A DNA stretch of 64,000 nt from the NCBI GenBank assembly GCA_000151295.1, contig GG745341.1:1208338-1272337 (forward strand), in the 5' to 3' direction. Source of the stretch: Allomyces macrogynus ATCC 38327. Taxonomy: Eukaryota > Blastocladiomycota > Blastocladiomycetes > Blastocladiales > Blastocladiaceae. The position numbers and the translations under genes were made by a program. The notes beneath the pieces are model-generated. The model had not been told where the DNA came from and searched no databases. It worked only from the letters and a program-made list of their open reading frames with translations. Shown piece after piece: positions 20,686 to 32,352 of the stretch (position 1 is its first letter; each line of letters opens with the position of its first letter).

Positions 20686-21942
20686 TCCCGACCCCGCCGT
20701 TGGCGCACGTCGGGCGCGGCCGTCGACCATAGCTCGCCGGCGCGCCGGTTCCTGCGTAACGGGTGCACCACCGCCGAGAATCGCTTGCAGTCGCGGGTTC
20801 GAATGAACCACGCGAGTCGACGCGCGCGGGGCGAGCGACGAGAGGAACGATATCGCGTCGGACGAGAGCGGGGAGGGGGTGGAAGGGGGGGCGGGTGGGA
20901 GGTGGTACGGCAGCGCCGGGGCGCGGTGGACGAGGACATCGAGCGAGATGAGGGAGGCGGCGCGGAGAGTCAGGGAGGAAAGGGGAGGAGGCCATAGATG
21001 AGGAACCGCGGCGCGGCGGAGTGGGTTGAGACGAGCAGCGACCGGAACGAGATGCCGCTGAGGCCGGTCTGCCGTCGAACGCGGGGTCAGCTCGGCGCTT
21101 GAACGTGGCCTTCATGGGGTACGGGAAGGATTACTCCCGCGCTCGCGACTGCGTCGTGGAGTAGTTGGACGGTCGTGTCCGAGCCGCGGCGGAACTTAGT
21201 ATTCGTGTTCGCAGCAATCAGCGCGATGTTCCGCCACGCGACCGGGTGGACAAGCTTGGTACGGACACGGGCAGTGCAGTTTCTTGCAGAAGGGCCATCG
21301 GGAACACGTCGGTGTCGAGCAACTTGATGGTGACCGGGTCGGCGACAAGAACTGTTGGATCATGGCTGGGACTTGGAGGTGCGGCCAGGATCAGCAGGCC
21401 GGCAAGCGCGGTTCCCGGCGCGATTATGGTCATGGTGCAGCGAGTCGAAAGTGGTGGGCAAAGGTGCAGGGAAGGATTGGGTTCGCGAAGTAGATGTGGG
21501 AGGTCGACGAGAACGGTCGCGATCACGAAAAGCAGGCGTGATTTGGCGTCTGTCGCCTCGCCGCAAGCGTCGGCTGCCTCAAGTCTGGAGCGTCTGTTCT
21601 CTGTTGCCCACACCATGGAACTAGCTCCCTGCTTTCCAGAACCGCCCGTTAGCCTGCTTGTACCTTGCTCTACCTTGCCCTGCTTCGGCAAGTCGGCAGT
21701 TTGTCTTCAGCAACGGCGCCGCCACCACAACGACACCCAGGAATCCACGACGACTTGCTGCACGACTCCGACGGCACCAGCCTCCTCGCGCTGCTGCTGC
21801 TGCTGCTGGCGAGCTTGTCCACCCCGCGACTGGACCCGACGCGCAGAGCGCTCTGCAACGATATTTATTGCACCAGCCGCTCGACAGCAAGATCCGGCCC
21901 GACGCTCGACACGGAACCTGATCAGAACACATAGACGCGACC
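20686..21942 (-). other. Coding-like segments, gene model unresolved
   Basis: On the minus strand, the stretches around 21,300 (VADPVTIKLLDTDVFPMALL) and 21,130-21,260 (KLVHPVAWRNIALIAANTNT ... TTVQLLHDAVASAGVI) look like protein, as does ~21,000-21,060 (GISFRSLLVSTHSAAPRF). They lie in different frames and I could not join them with convincing splice sites. They may be upstream exons of the gene ending at 20156, or a decayed gene. Confidence 0.3.
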
Positions 21943-22817
21943 ATGCCGCAGCTACACTTCTCCAGCTCGTTCGCGCGCTGCGCCGCAGCCGTCGCGAGGC
22001 CCGCATCACCACTTGCCATACATGCACCCGCGGGACTCCGCCCACATCGGCCCGCGCGCGCGACCCTCACCACGCTCTCCGCGACCCGGGGACGACTTGT
22101 GCCCCGCCCCGCCGTCGCGCGCGTCCGTGCCTTCACGACGGCGCCACCACCCGCCGACCCGGCCATTACTGCCGCATCCGTGCGGTTCGGCGCGCGCGAA
22201 GCCCTGCTCATGGCGGCCGTTGTCGGGATGGGCATTGGTGCCGGTGCCGTGATGGCCCAGTCGTTTGCGCACGCGCTTGCCGCGACGGGGCTGTTCACGT
22301 ACGTGCCCGACGATGACGACGATGACGACGACGACGACGATGCGGGGGTCACGACGCGCGCACAGCCGGCACCGATCGTCGAGCTCGCGACGGATGAGGA
22401 GCTCGCCGCGGTGCGCCGCCGACTCGCGGTCGAGGCTGCGGGCGACTTGACGCTGAACGTGACGGTGAATTTGCGCCAGTGGGACCGTGCGTTTTCGATT
22501 CGGAGTTGATTCGGTGTGGACCGTGACTGATGAACGATGTGGGACGATTAGAACCGGCTCGCGCGTTCCAGCTCCTGCAGCTGCAATCGTTCCTCGACGC
22601 GCTCAACGCGGACGTGGCCAAGTCCGAGTCATTAGACGCGGCGACGGCGGCCGAGGTCGCGCTTGTGCGCCAGTTTGCAATGGATATGATAGCGCACATC
22701 GAGTCGCGCATGCCGCACGCACCGGGATCCATGCCGCCGGCCATCCAAGAAGCGATCGGGCACGGCAAGAAGGAAGGGGAGGGAACAGAAGGGAGCAACT
22801 CTTTGCGCTGGTGGTGA
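21943..22817 (+). CDS. Probable mitochondrial single-pass membrane protein, unidentified
   Basis: A 269-residue model from two exons (21943-22486 and 22552-22817). The 65-bp intron has a GTGCGT donor and TAG acceptor, and the phase closes. Without splicing, the first exon would stop at 22509 (188 aa). The first ~65 residues are Arg/Ala/Ser-rich with no acidic residues, a strong candidate mitochondrial presequence. A hydrophobic helix follows (ALLMAAVVGMGIGAGAVMAQ), then an unbroken run of 12 Asp from alternating GAC/GAT codons. The C-terminus is predicted helical (FQLLQLQSFLDALNADVAK). No family is recognised. The arrangement suggests an inner-membrane protein with a soluble helical domain; this is inference. 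Confidence 0.55.
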
Positions 22818-24457
22818 CGGGAACCAATGCATGAATGCATTGACCAAGAATGGAAGTGAAATACATGAAACGCGTATTCGGATTCGCGGGGCGTCGCCTC
22901 GGCCGGGACGCATGAGGGTGGGCGGAGTCTTTTGTGAGTGGGTGGAGAAAATGCGCACGGACGTGCAGAATCACATTTCGCGTACAAATGGCCGGTCGGA
23001 GCGAATCAAGTCGACGTGGACAGCTTGGCACGATGTGCGAGCATGCGCAAAATGTTTGTCGGATTTGATTATCGCGACATATGGCGGGGAGGAGCTGCAG
23101 TCTCTCGCAGTTGGGTCGAAAAAGTGCACAAGAACAAGCAGATCATCGTTCAGGAACAGGCCTTGGCCAGGAAGAATGAGTTTGGTCGCCAGCTCCGATA
23201 TTGACGTGGCCAACAGCGCGAGCACGGCGCACAGCGCTCAACAAACAAATCATTCCACGATCTCTCTCAGTCGCCCGTCCTCAACAGACGCGTCGTCGCG
23301 CTCTTCGTGCTCGTCATGCTCGTGAGCACCTTCCTTGGCCCGAAGAGCATCACGGACGTCGCCTTCGCTCACTCTTTCGTGCGCAGTGCATTTGGGAGTC
23401 CATTCTCGCTCTTGCTGCCTACAATGCTGCTAATGGAAGTCAAGAGCGGCGCTCTCCACCCTGCAAATGTCGCGATGGGCGGCAACGCGGATAGTGGGAC
23501 CCGGCCGCACTGCGTTGCGGAGATCGGATAAAATCGCGCGTGACTGGGTGGAGAAGGTGCGCAAGGAAAAGCATCATCAAATTTTCTGGTGCTGGGATGA
23601 TTGAGGGAGGTCAACGCTTGCAGAACTGAGGTGTCGGTTGGTCGCCTGCTCCTCGCAGCGTTGTACATGCACATTGCGCTGACGGACAAACTGCACGATA
23701 TCTGCCAGCGCGGCCACTCGCCAACAGCGACGCAGCTGTCAATCACCCGTCGCTTAGCGCGCTGTCGTCATCCACTGTCCGGTTCCATCTCACGCAACAT
23801 GCGGCGCGCGGCTGGGACCGACGCGTCATGCCCGGCCAAGAATCGCCCTGCAGCATGTTGCGCGCGCTTTGCACCCATCGAAACCACGCGTCGCCGTCAC
23901 AGGCCAAGAGTCTCTCTCTCAGCGTTCAGTCACCATCCGTCGTTTTCTCGCACCTCGCGCAGCGCAGTCCGCGCCAGCAACGCGGCCAGAAGAGCTTGCG
24001 CGTCCTCATCCGCTCCTCAAGAAGCGCGACGGACGGCAGAGCGGCTCACGCTCATTCGACTCAATCCAAATTTGTCCCATTCCGCATTCGTCAGCACCTC
24101 CAAGACAAAGACCCATCGTCGCCCGCTGCCGCAACCGGTCGCGCGTTGTCAGGCCCAAACGCGAGCAGAGTGCACAAGCTACCCGCGTATCACGTCAGTC
24201 TTCCGGTGCGCTGACAAATGCTGGGGCGGTGCTGGGTATAAAAGCGGCGGCCGCCCCGCTCGGTTTGATGCCCGGTTGTTCAAGCAAGAGACGCGCCAGA
24301 CTCGTCTGACAGCCGCCTCACGTGCCCGAATCCACCGCACCTGCCTTGTTGCGTGCACCTCGTTGCCAACAGGCGACCAAGACCAACCCCCCTCTCGACA
24401 TATCCATTGTGGGTCGAAAGTACGTCGGACACCTCACCGTCCGACTCGCTCGCCGTC

Positions 24458-24462
<5 letters not shown>

Positions 24463-24488
<26 letters not shown>

Positions 24489-24490
24489 CA
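24463..24490 (+). repeat. (CAC)n microsatellite
   Basis: About nine CAC units in non-coding sequence upstream of the uL16 gene. Confidence 0.85.
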
Positions 24491-24982
24491 TTACCGCGCT
24501 GCAATCCGCCCCAAATCGCTGCACCGACCGCCGTGAACCCACGTTCACCGCTTGCAACCGCCCGCGCTGCCACCCAATGCTCTCGACGCCGCCGTGACCG
24601 ACGTGGCCACGCCCGTCCATCCGTCGCCGAAACTCGCCGTTTCGCTGCCCCGAGCCTGCACCTCGTTGCTGCGATGCCGCTCTAACGTCGTTTTGAACGT
24701 TGCTGCCCGATGACGTCGTTAACGAAGATTTTCTTGTCCGTCGGGAAGTGCTCGTTTCGGCGATTGAGTGTCGGAGAGCAATGAGCCGTTGCTCGCACGA
24801 CGAATCGTCGCACTACGGCTCGCAGCAGCATCGAAAACGGCGTCGGTGACGAGCATCTGGGCGGAAAACGGCAGCGCGATGCGGTGCCATGGCGATTTTC
24901 GGCGTGGTGGCGGTGGTGGTGATTGGAGCGAGCTCATTGGACTTGCACTCGCCAGGCCCCCATTTTTGTTGCGATTTGGCGG

Positions 24983-25010
24983 CTAACCTGTTTTTTTGCT
25001 GTCGTCGCAG
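24983..25010 (+). promoter_or_regulatory. Likely 5'-UTR intron end before uL16
   Basis: CTAAC (24983-24987), a seven-T tract and CAG ending at 25010 make a textbook branch point, pyrimidine tract and acceptor 11 bp ahead of the ATG. This implies a non-coding first exon upstream, a common arrangement in ribosomal protein genes. The donor was not located with confidence. Confidence 0.5.
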
Positions 25011-25021
25011 AATCTTCCAAA

Positions 25022-25669
25022 ATGGGTCGCCGTCCCGCTCGTTGCTACCGCTACTGCAAGAACAAGCCGTACCCGAAGTCGCGGTTCTGCCGTGGTGTCC
25101 CGGACCCGAAGATCCGCATCTACGACTTGGGCCGCAAGCGTGCGTCGGTCGATGAGTTCCCGCTCTGCGTGCACCTGCTTTCGGACGAGTACCAGCAGAT
25201 TTCGTCGGAGGCGCTCGAAGCTGCGCGTGTGACGGCTAACCGTTACATTGTCAAGATGGCCGGTAAGGACTCGTTCCATCTGCGCGTGCGCGTGCACCCG
25301 TTCCACGTGCTGCGCATCAACAAGATGTTGTCGTGCGCCGGCGCCGATCGGCTGCAGACCGGTATGCGTGGTGCCTTCGGTAAGCCCAACGGCACCGTCG
25401 CGCGCGTGGACATTGGCCAGATCCTCTTCTCGGTCCGCACCAAGGACGCGAACAAGGAGGTGATTATTGAGGCCCTGCGCCGCGCCAAGTACAAGTTCCC
25501 GGGCCGCCAGAAGATCCTCGTTTCGAAGAAGTGGGGCTTCACCAAGCTCTCGCGCGAGGAGTTCATCGTCCAGCGCCAGGAGGGCACCGTCGTTCCCGAC
25601 GGCGCTGGTGTCAAGTACTACAACAACCGCGGCCCGCTCAAGGCCTACTTCAAGCGCGTCGCGGCCTAA
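25022..25669 (+). CDS. RPL10: 60S ribosomal protein uL16 (L10)
   Basis: A 215-residue single-exon protein, the normal length for eukaryotic uL16. It starts [20 protein letters not shown] and includes [17 protein letters not shown], the [20 protein letters not shown] block and [16 protein letters not shown] next to the P-site loop, ending [13 protein letters not shown] and a basic tail. uL16 is built into the 60S subunit late and contacts the P-site tRNA. Codon use is strongly biased to C/G-ending codons, as expected for a highly expressed gene. The start is fixed by the conserved [11 protein letters not shown]-terminus. Confidence 0.97.
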   Translation: MGRRPARCYRYCKNKPYPKSRFCRGVPDPKIRIYDLGRKRASVDEFPLCVHLLSDEYQQISSEALEAARVTANRYIVKMAGKDSFHLRVRVHPFHVLRINKMLSCAGADRLQTGMRGAFGKPNGTVARVDIGQILFSVRTKDANKEVIIEALRRAKYKFPGRQKILVSKKWGFTKLSREEFIVQRQEGTVVPDGAGVKYYNNRGPLKAYFKRVAA

Positions 25670-26274
25670 GTGTGGTCGACGTTTGGCTCGGTTGGGTGTG
25701 GGCGTTTGGTGATGGCCGTGGGTTGCCGCGTGGTTAACGCTGGAAAATGCATTGCCGTTGCCGAACGATATCTTTGCTCTCCTGCCCTGGTCGTCTTGAT
25801 TTAGTTGGCCCTGCGCAGTCACATGCCTTGTCGTTCAAAGCAATTCCCGCTCGATCAGCTAATGCACACCGCCGCTTCTACGACCCTTGTTTCGCTCATC
25901 GCGCGCACCACCTCCGTCGCAGCGAGAGATTTGGCGGGCGGAGAGCACCTCGTCCTTAACGTGTGGCAGGAGGTGGGCAAGCGGGACCACGGTGCGGGAC
26001 CACGGTGCCTTGGATGAGCTGGCCGTGATATGCGGTGGTCATGTTGGTTGAGGCAGCAGGCCAGCTGATGGCACGCGACTGATCAAGCGTGATATTGAAA
26101 TCAGTTGGGTCCTGTTGGTGCGTTCAAGCGTGGCCAACAGCTTGTTGCAGCATCGACAACGTGAGACGACGCCAGGAAAGCAGCGGCAACACACAGCAGG
26201 GAGCCCAGGTCGACCAGTGACCCGCGGCGCCGGCCGAATTCGCCCATCCGACCCGCTGCACCTCATCGTCAACC
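25670..26274. other. Intergenic, no gene recognised
   Basis: About 600 bp between the uL16 stop and the start of the Dss1-like gene. It should contain the uL16 3' UTR and the next promoter. No RNA gene or repeat is recognised. Confidence 0.5.
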
Positions 26275-29149
26275 ATGTTCACGCCCGCACTTCGGTGCTG
26301 TGCGCCGCTCGCGGCCGCCGTACCGACACCGACAGCAGCTCGGGTCCTGGCGCGGTCCTTCTCGGCTGACGTGCGGCGACGCGGCAAGAAGAACACGACG
26401 CCATCCACGAGACGGGCCATCGCCAACCGGACCCCGGCACCGCGCGCGCCCGCGACCGAGTTCCCGCATCCCGCAGCGACACCGCTCGCGCAACAGTTGC
26501 TCAAGGCGCAGGCGGGCCAATCTACCAGCGACGTCACGCTGCTCGAACAGCAATATGCGGCCAAGTTTGAGGGCGACCACGTGCGGCAGACCCCGATTGA
26601 CCCAGAGGCGTTCTTGAATAAGGGCGACTTAGCGCTCGGTGACTATGTGCTCGTCGTTCGGTATGCAAATATTCGACTGGGGAACGATGCGGTCCTGTTC
26701 GTCGTGCTGACCGTTTCGGTTTGATTCGAATAGCAAGGGCAAGCTCTACCACGGCGTCGTGAGCAAAGTCAAGCCCGCCGAGTCGCTGCTCGTGAACGGC
26801 TTCTACCTCGCGCACAACTTCAACGAAATCTACTTTCGGTTCCCGGGCTTCTTCTCGCCGCACACGGCCAACGCGCACGTGCAGCTTGGCCTGCGCCAGC
26901 TCCTGCGCATGGCCAACGCGAAAATGCACGAGAACGAGCTGCGCATGCAAGCGATTCATCGTGAATTTGCCGACGTGCGCCAGCTCTCGTCGGCGCCCTT
27001 GCTTGACGTGGCCGCGTGGGTCTTCCACAGCGAACCCGACAAGGTTACGCTCGAACAGGCGCTCGCCGTGACGCTCTACGCGATCCAGGACCAGCATCAC
27101 TTTGTCATGCAAAATCGCATCCACGTCTCGAACCACGTCACGTTCCGCCCGCCGCACGTCGTGCGCGTGCTCGCCGAGGCGCAGAAACTGGCACGGGCGG
27201 GGACCGACCCGTTTGACAAATTTGTCACCAAGTGCCGCGCGGTGGCCGCTGCGGCACCCGGCGCGCCCGCGCTGTTCTGGACGAAAGAGGACCATTTGCT
27301 GATCGACTGCCTGCGCGAGTTTGCACTTGCGCCGCGGTACGCGCAGGCGCCGTTTGCGTTCTTGTCGACGCACGTGCTGATCCCGCTCGGGTACCAGGCG
27401 GCCGAGGGCAACGCGGCGCTGCAGCTGCTGATCGACCTGCGCGTGTTCCACCGGTATGACAACTTCAGCGTGTTTGCGTCGGACCTGCCGCTCGAGCGGC
27501 ACGGGAGCGCCGCGAGCGACGCGGCCGCCAAGAGAATGGAGGCGCTCGCACAAGACCTCGTGGCGCAACCGGCCGCCGACGACTCGTGTGCCTCGATCCG
27601 GCACGATTTCGGGTCTCTGCCCGTCTATACGATCGACGACGCGTCCGCCAAGGAGATTGACGACGGCGTCTCGATCGAGTACGACCCGGCCACGGGCGAG
27701 CCGTCCTGGGTGCACATTCACGTGGCCGACCCGACCGCTGCAATTCCGCTCACGCACGACTTGACCGTGTGGGCGCACGCGCGCACGCAGACCGTCTACC
27801 TGCCGGAAACGCATTTCCCCATGCTCCCGCCGGTCCTTGGGACCAAGCTGTGCAGTATCGGCGCGAGCCAGCGGCTCGGGCGCGCCGAGGGCGATTATGT
27901 GCTGACCGTCTCCGTCAAGCTTGACCAGAACGGACAGATCAGCGACTATCGCATCCGCCCGGCGCGCGTGCACAATGTCGTATCGCGCACCTACGACGCC
28001 GTCGATGCCGTGCTCCCGCCAGAATCCGACCCGGAGCGCGCGCCGCAGTACACGGCGCAGCCGCTGTGGAGCGACCCGGCGCGCGCAAGAACGGCGCCGT
28101 CCGCCACGACCGCACCCGAGATGACCCCCGCGATCCTGAAAGACCTCGCGGCGCTCGAGCAAGTGGCCAACCGGCACTTGGCCGCGCGCAACACCGTGGG
28201 CGGGTTCCAAATCGCGTCGCTCAACACGAGCGTCGACGTCTTCGACTACGACTACCCGGCAACCCCGCGGAACAACCTCGTCCCGCTCACCCTCACCGAC
28301 CTGTCCACGCCCTCGATCCGCGTCGAACTCGACCCGTCGATGCGGTCCCGCGCGCGCCGGCTCGTTGCCGAACTCATGATCCTCGCCGGTCGCGTCGCCG
28401 CCATCTACGCGACCGACCGCGCGCTCGCGGTCCCGTTCCGCGGGCAGCCCGCCCCACCGGCCGGTGCGGTCCCACTCAATATTGACGCGTGTAAGTCGCA
28501 TGTTTCGGGCACGCTCGCGTTCCGCGACTCGATGACGATCATGCCGTACATGGCCGCGGCTACGCACGACGTCACGCCCGTCCCGCACTTCCAGTTGGGG
28601 TTGCACGACGGGTACGCCAAAGTGACGTCGCCGCTGCGCCGGTTCGGGGACTTGGTCGCACACCACCAGATCAAGGCGCAGCTATTGAAGGACGCGGGGA
28701 TCGACCCGCCGCCGATCACAGATGGAGTCGCGCTTCCGCTTCCGTCCCCCGCGCTGGCCGATTTGCTGCAGTCGACCCTAAGGAAAGAGCGGCAGATCAG
28801 GACGTTGCAGAAGCACCGGCTCGCGTGGTGGGCGCTCGAGTGTCTCCGTGTGCGTGTCGATTCGGCCAAGGGTGCGGTTGCGAGTGCGGGGAGGACCGCG
28901 GAGGATCCGACCTTGGTCGAGTACACGGCGCGGATCTCGCGCGTGTTTGAGCCGTCCGGCGCGGCGATGGCTATTTTGGCGGACGCGGGCACTACGGCGT
29001 TTGTCCGGCCGGATCGCGAAAGGTGGCCCCTCGGGGCGTTGCGCGTCGGGGATTGGGTCATGGCAAGGATTACGGCGGTCGACCCGTTGGCGAGGAATTT
29101 AGAGGCGGAGGTGGTGAGGAAGTTGGATCTGGATCCGGCATGGGATTGA
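26275..29149 (+). CDS. Dss1-like mitochondrial 3'-5' exoribonuclease (RNB family)
   Basis: A 933-residue product from two exons (26275-26660 and 26734-29149) that close in frame. The N-terminal ~40 residues (Arg/Ala/Ser/Thr-rich, ending near SFSADVRRRGKK) form a mitochondrial presequence. The RNB catalytic domain begins around residue 415; the metal-binding Asp cluster is in TIDDASAKEIDDGVS (~427-441). The family signature near the end of the domain, YAKVTSPLRRFGDLVAHHQ, is at ~755. A C-terminal S1-like OB fold spans ~858-930. The long region before RNB fits Dss1/mtEXO. Yeast Dss1 works with the Suv3 helicase in the mitochondrial RNA degradosome, and the same role is inferred here. The cytosolic Dis3/Ssd1 proteins are less likely because of the presequence and the lack of a PIN domain. 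Confidence 0.85.
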
Positions 29150-29510
29150 GGGATTGGTGGAGCGGAAAGCCGTGGAGTGTTTGCAAACGGTGTGGAGTGC
29201 AGATGTACGTTTGTTTGTTGTGATTTTGGGTCGCGATTTGTGGGACAGCAGCATCAAAGGTTGCTCGGTATTGAAGTCGCGACGCGGTCCGTGGCAACAG
29301 CGACGGCAGCGGCAGGAGAAGTGCAGCAAAAAACACACCAGGGATTCATTCCATGCGCTACGTATTGATGATGATAAAAACCAAGCTCCCCACATCGTCC
29401 GTCCCTTAGAGCTCAAAAATAGAGTCGGCGCGGCCCGCCCAGCGGGGCCGCAAACATGCGCGCGAACGTCATCGCCGTCGGCCGACGAACATGCGGCCCG
29501 CGGCCGTCAC
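29150..29510. other. Convergent intergenic region
   Basis: About 360 bp between the 3' ends of the Dss1-like and aminotransferase genes. It must hold both 3' UTRs. No other feature is seen. Confidence 0.6.
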
Positions 29511-30945
29511 TTACTTGCGGTGGTGGTCGCAAAACTCGGCAATCCGCTGGCATGCCTCGCGCAGCTTGTCCTCGGCGGGGCACAGCACGATGCGAATGTA
29601 GTTCGGGTACTTGAAGCACTGGCCGGGCAAGCACATGACCGACTGCTCGGCCATGAGCTTTTCCGTGAACTCGACGTCGCTCTTCACATCCTTGAACAGG
29701 TCCGTCTCGATCCCGAGCATGCAGTACATGGCGCCCTGCGGCACGACCACCTTGAGTCCCTTGACCTTGCCGAGCAACTCCATGGCCACCTTGGCGTGCC
29801 GCTCAAGCTGCGCGTTCGTCTCGTCGTAGAACGACTGCGGCGTGTTGTGCAGGATCTCCGGCAACGCCGCCTGGATCAGCGAGTTCGACCCGATGATCAC
29901 CTGCGACAGCTTTTGCAACCCGACGCGCACGTCCTTGAATGCGTCGGCACGGTCGTGGATCAGGATCCAGCCCATGCGCCAGCCGGGCACGAGCCACTTT
30001 TTGGCGAGACCGCCGACGGCCAGGACGGGGACCGTCGAGGTGAGCTGCGCCATGGCCGTGAACGTCTGGCCGGAAAAGACCATGTCGGCATAGATTTCGT
30101 CGGCGACGACGGGGAGATAATGGCGCTCGGCCACGTCGAGGATCGCGCGCAGATGCGCCGCCGAGTAGACGGACCCGCACGGGTTCGACGGGTTGTTGAC
30201 GAGAATGAAGGCGGTCGTCTCGTCGATTTGTGCCTCAAGGTGGTCGAGATCGACTTCCCAGTTCTTGGACGGCTAGAGAGGGCGCAAAGGCAGGAGATCA
30301 GTTTTGCTCTCACGCACTAGCGAATTTCAAGCGCAGATCAAGAAAACGCACGTCGAGGTCATAATACTTGTATTTGATCCCCTTGGAGTCGGCAATCGTC
30401 GCGTAGACGGAGAACCCGGGCCGCGGAATCAACATGGTCTGTCCGGCATTCGCGAGCGCGCCAATCACCAACTCCAGCGCGCCCGAGCACCCCGACGCGA
30501 GAATCACGTCCTTGCTCGTGAGCGGCGCCTCGGGCGTCGAGTACTTGCGCGCGACCGCATCGCGCGCCACCTCCATGCCCGTCGCCGGCGGGTACCCGTT
30601 GGCCTTGTACGAGTCGAGCTGCTTCTTGACGGCGTCGACGCACGACGCGTGCAGGTTGAAGTTGCCAAAGACGGTCGGGTCGCCGAGCGCCAGCGAGATC
30701 ACGGGCTTGTCTGGATTCGGGGCGACCTTCATGTTGTCCACAATCGCGCGGATCGGGTTGGTTGTGCGCTGCGCCGCCTCGGACATGCGCAGCGACCACG
30801 ACGTGCGCCCGGAACGCGGTGGTGGGGTCGTGGTGGTCGAAGAACGGCCGGTCGAGTCGACGCGCGCGCGCTTTGCGGCCTTGGCTGGCGAGGCCGGGCC
30901 GTGTGGGCGCTTGCCCTTGGCAGACGGGGACGAGGCGGGGGCCAT
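29511..30945 (-). CDS. Tyrosine aminotransferase (class I/II, PLP-dependent)
   Basis: A 451-residue product from two exons (30945-30352 and 30272-29511). The start ATG lies in a perfect ACCATGG context; an in-frame upstream ATG at 31125 looks like leader. After a ~45-residue low-complexity N-terminus, the sequence follows tyrosine aminotransferase closely: NPIRAIVDNMKV, ISLALGDPTVFGN, DVILASGCSGALEL, IPRPGFSVYATI, NNPSNPCGSV, ADEIYADMVFSG. The PLP lysine is in GGLAKKWLVPGWRMG, and it ends with QSVMCLPGQCFKYPNYIRIV. It converts tyrosine and 2-oxoglutarate to 4-hydroxyphenylpyruvate and glutamate. Alanine aminotransferases are less similar. No organelle-targeting signal is obvious. Confidence 0.93.
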
Positions 30946-31242
30946 GGTGGTCGGTTGGTTGCAGGCAGGGACGGGGACAAGGGCTTGCAGCAGCAATCCT
31001 GGTGCTGGTCGTTGGGTTGAGGGACGCCGGCGCCTTTTGTATTTGCGGGGAAGGACAGAAGCGAGGAGATCGTGTGCCGCTTGGAGCGAAACGACGAGAA
31101 AACGACCCGGCGCTGCTGAGTCCATTTCGTCACGTGGAGCGCTTTGCCCGGCCGAAATGAACCGACCCCAACTTAACGTGACCGCGTCGTTCCCCAGAAA
31201 GCCGGAGAGCGTTCTGCAGTGAAAATCCAGTGATATTATTGT

Positions 31243-32352
31243 CTAGTCGTCGCCCCCCTCGATCGCCATGAGCCCGTGCACGCGCTGCACCTCGCGCGCC
31301 GTCACCGCGACACGCCGCTCCGCCGTGCTCACGTACGTACTCAGCGGCCGCGCAACCAGGTCCTTGAGCACAATCGCCGTGATCGCCGACGGCTGCCGCT
31401 CCACGAGCTTTCGCACCATGTCCGCCTAGACAGTCCAGCTCAGTCAATCGGATACCGGGTGGACAAGGCGCACAACATGACCCCACATACCTTCCACTGC
31501 CGCAACATCGTCTTGGTCTCATTCATTGTCCGCACCGACACGTTCGTCGGATCCCGCTCGAGCCCCGGCGCGCGACGTACGGGCGCAGACGCCGCCAACC
31601 GCCGCGCACCGCCCTTCCCCTCCCCCTCGCCCTCGTGCGCGCCAACACTCCGCGACATCCGAATCGCCGCGCGCACCGCGGTCACCGCCGAACTCGCGCG
31701 CCGTGTTCCCGGTGCCGAGACCCCCGGTGGGCCTGGCGGCAAGTCCGGCAGAGGCGCAAACGACGTGCAACGCGTCTCGCTATCATCATCGTCATTGTTC
31801 GACGGAATGACGATCGTGAGTGTCGGCGGACGCGGTCTCCCCGAAGACGCGGACGTAGATAGAGCCGCGCTCGTGCGCCGCGACGCGATCGCGCTCCTGG
31901 GTGCGCTGGTGCGCGTGATCGTGGGGACGGGCAGTTTCGGGTCGTCGAGAACGTGGATCACGGGTGGTGGGGCGGTGCGTGGGCCGCGCGGGCGGGGAGC
32001 GCGAGCGGCGGATTCGGCATCGGCGCGTCGCCGCGCGGCGTCGGCAGTCCGCGCGCGAAGGCGCTGGTTGGTCGCGTGAAGCCATTCCTACAGCAGGCGG
32101 GCCGACGTCAGGGACATGTTCGTGCCGCGCACCGGTAAATCGTGGGCGTACCGCAGTTCTCGCGCTGGGCGGCTCGCTGATGAGGTACTTGGCCTTGATG
32201 ACGAGCGGCATCCTGGCCCATTTCGTGCCGGGCAGTCGCGCGCGGTTGAAAGACACGGCCTCGTAGTCGCCGCCCGGGACCGTGGATGAGGAGGCCGCGC
32301 CGCCGCCTGCAGGGCTGGAGGAGTCGGCACGGCGGCCGTTGCGCTGCTTCAT
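31243..32352 (-). CDS. Unidentified protein, 326 aa
   Basis: Three exons (32352-32152, 32087-31491, 31425-31243), all phase 0, with donors GTACGC and GTATGT and TAG acceptors. The N-terminus contains FNRARLPGTKWARMPLVIKAKYLISEPP, then a basic helical segment (EWLHATNQRLRARTADAARRRADAE), a Ser/Pro-rich low-complexity centre with an NNDDDDSE patch, and a C-terminal helical block (MRQW-type segment then VRKLVERQPSAITAIVLKDL ... REVQRVHGLMAIEGGDD). No family is recognised. The consistent phase-0 introns and GC3 bias support a real gene. It is tandem with, and just upstream of, the aminotransferase gene on the same strand. Confidence 0.6.

Larger units (their letters stand above)
22818..25021. other. 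Long intergenic region, no gene recognised
   Basis: About 2.2 kb. The motif GTGGGTGGAGAAAATG at ~22932 also occurs in the flank of FAF2 fragment C (minus strand, ~14955), and a related GGGTGGAGAAGGTGCG is at ~23546, so short dispersed repeats are present. A (CAC)n tract lies near 24463-24490. The last few hundred bases contain the uL16 promoter and leader. Open frames across 23,600-24,700 lack domains. Confidence 0.4.

Noticed and set aside
23601..24536. 311-codon plus-strand frame before uL16
   Set aside because: Arg/His/Pro/Ser-rich, no domains, crosses a CAC microsatellite; three overlapping frames are equally open.
26534..28666. 710-codon open frame on the minus strand
   Set aside because: It is antisense to the Dss1-like gene; high GC3 in the true gene removes stops on the other strand. 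Composition is Arg/His/Gly-rich without domains.
29154..30320. 388-codon plus-strand frame
   Set aside because: Antisense shadow of tyrosine aminotransferase, whose conserved motifs are on the minus strand.
30946..31125. 60-residue N-terminal extension of tyrosine aminotransferase
   Set aside because: In frame, but not conserved in character; ATG 30945 has a perfect ACCATGG context right at the start of the conserved layout.
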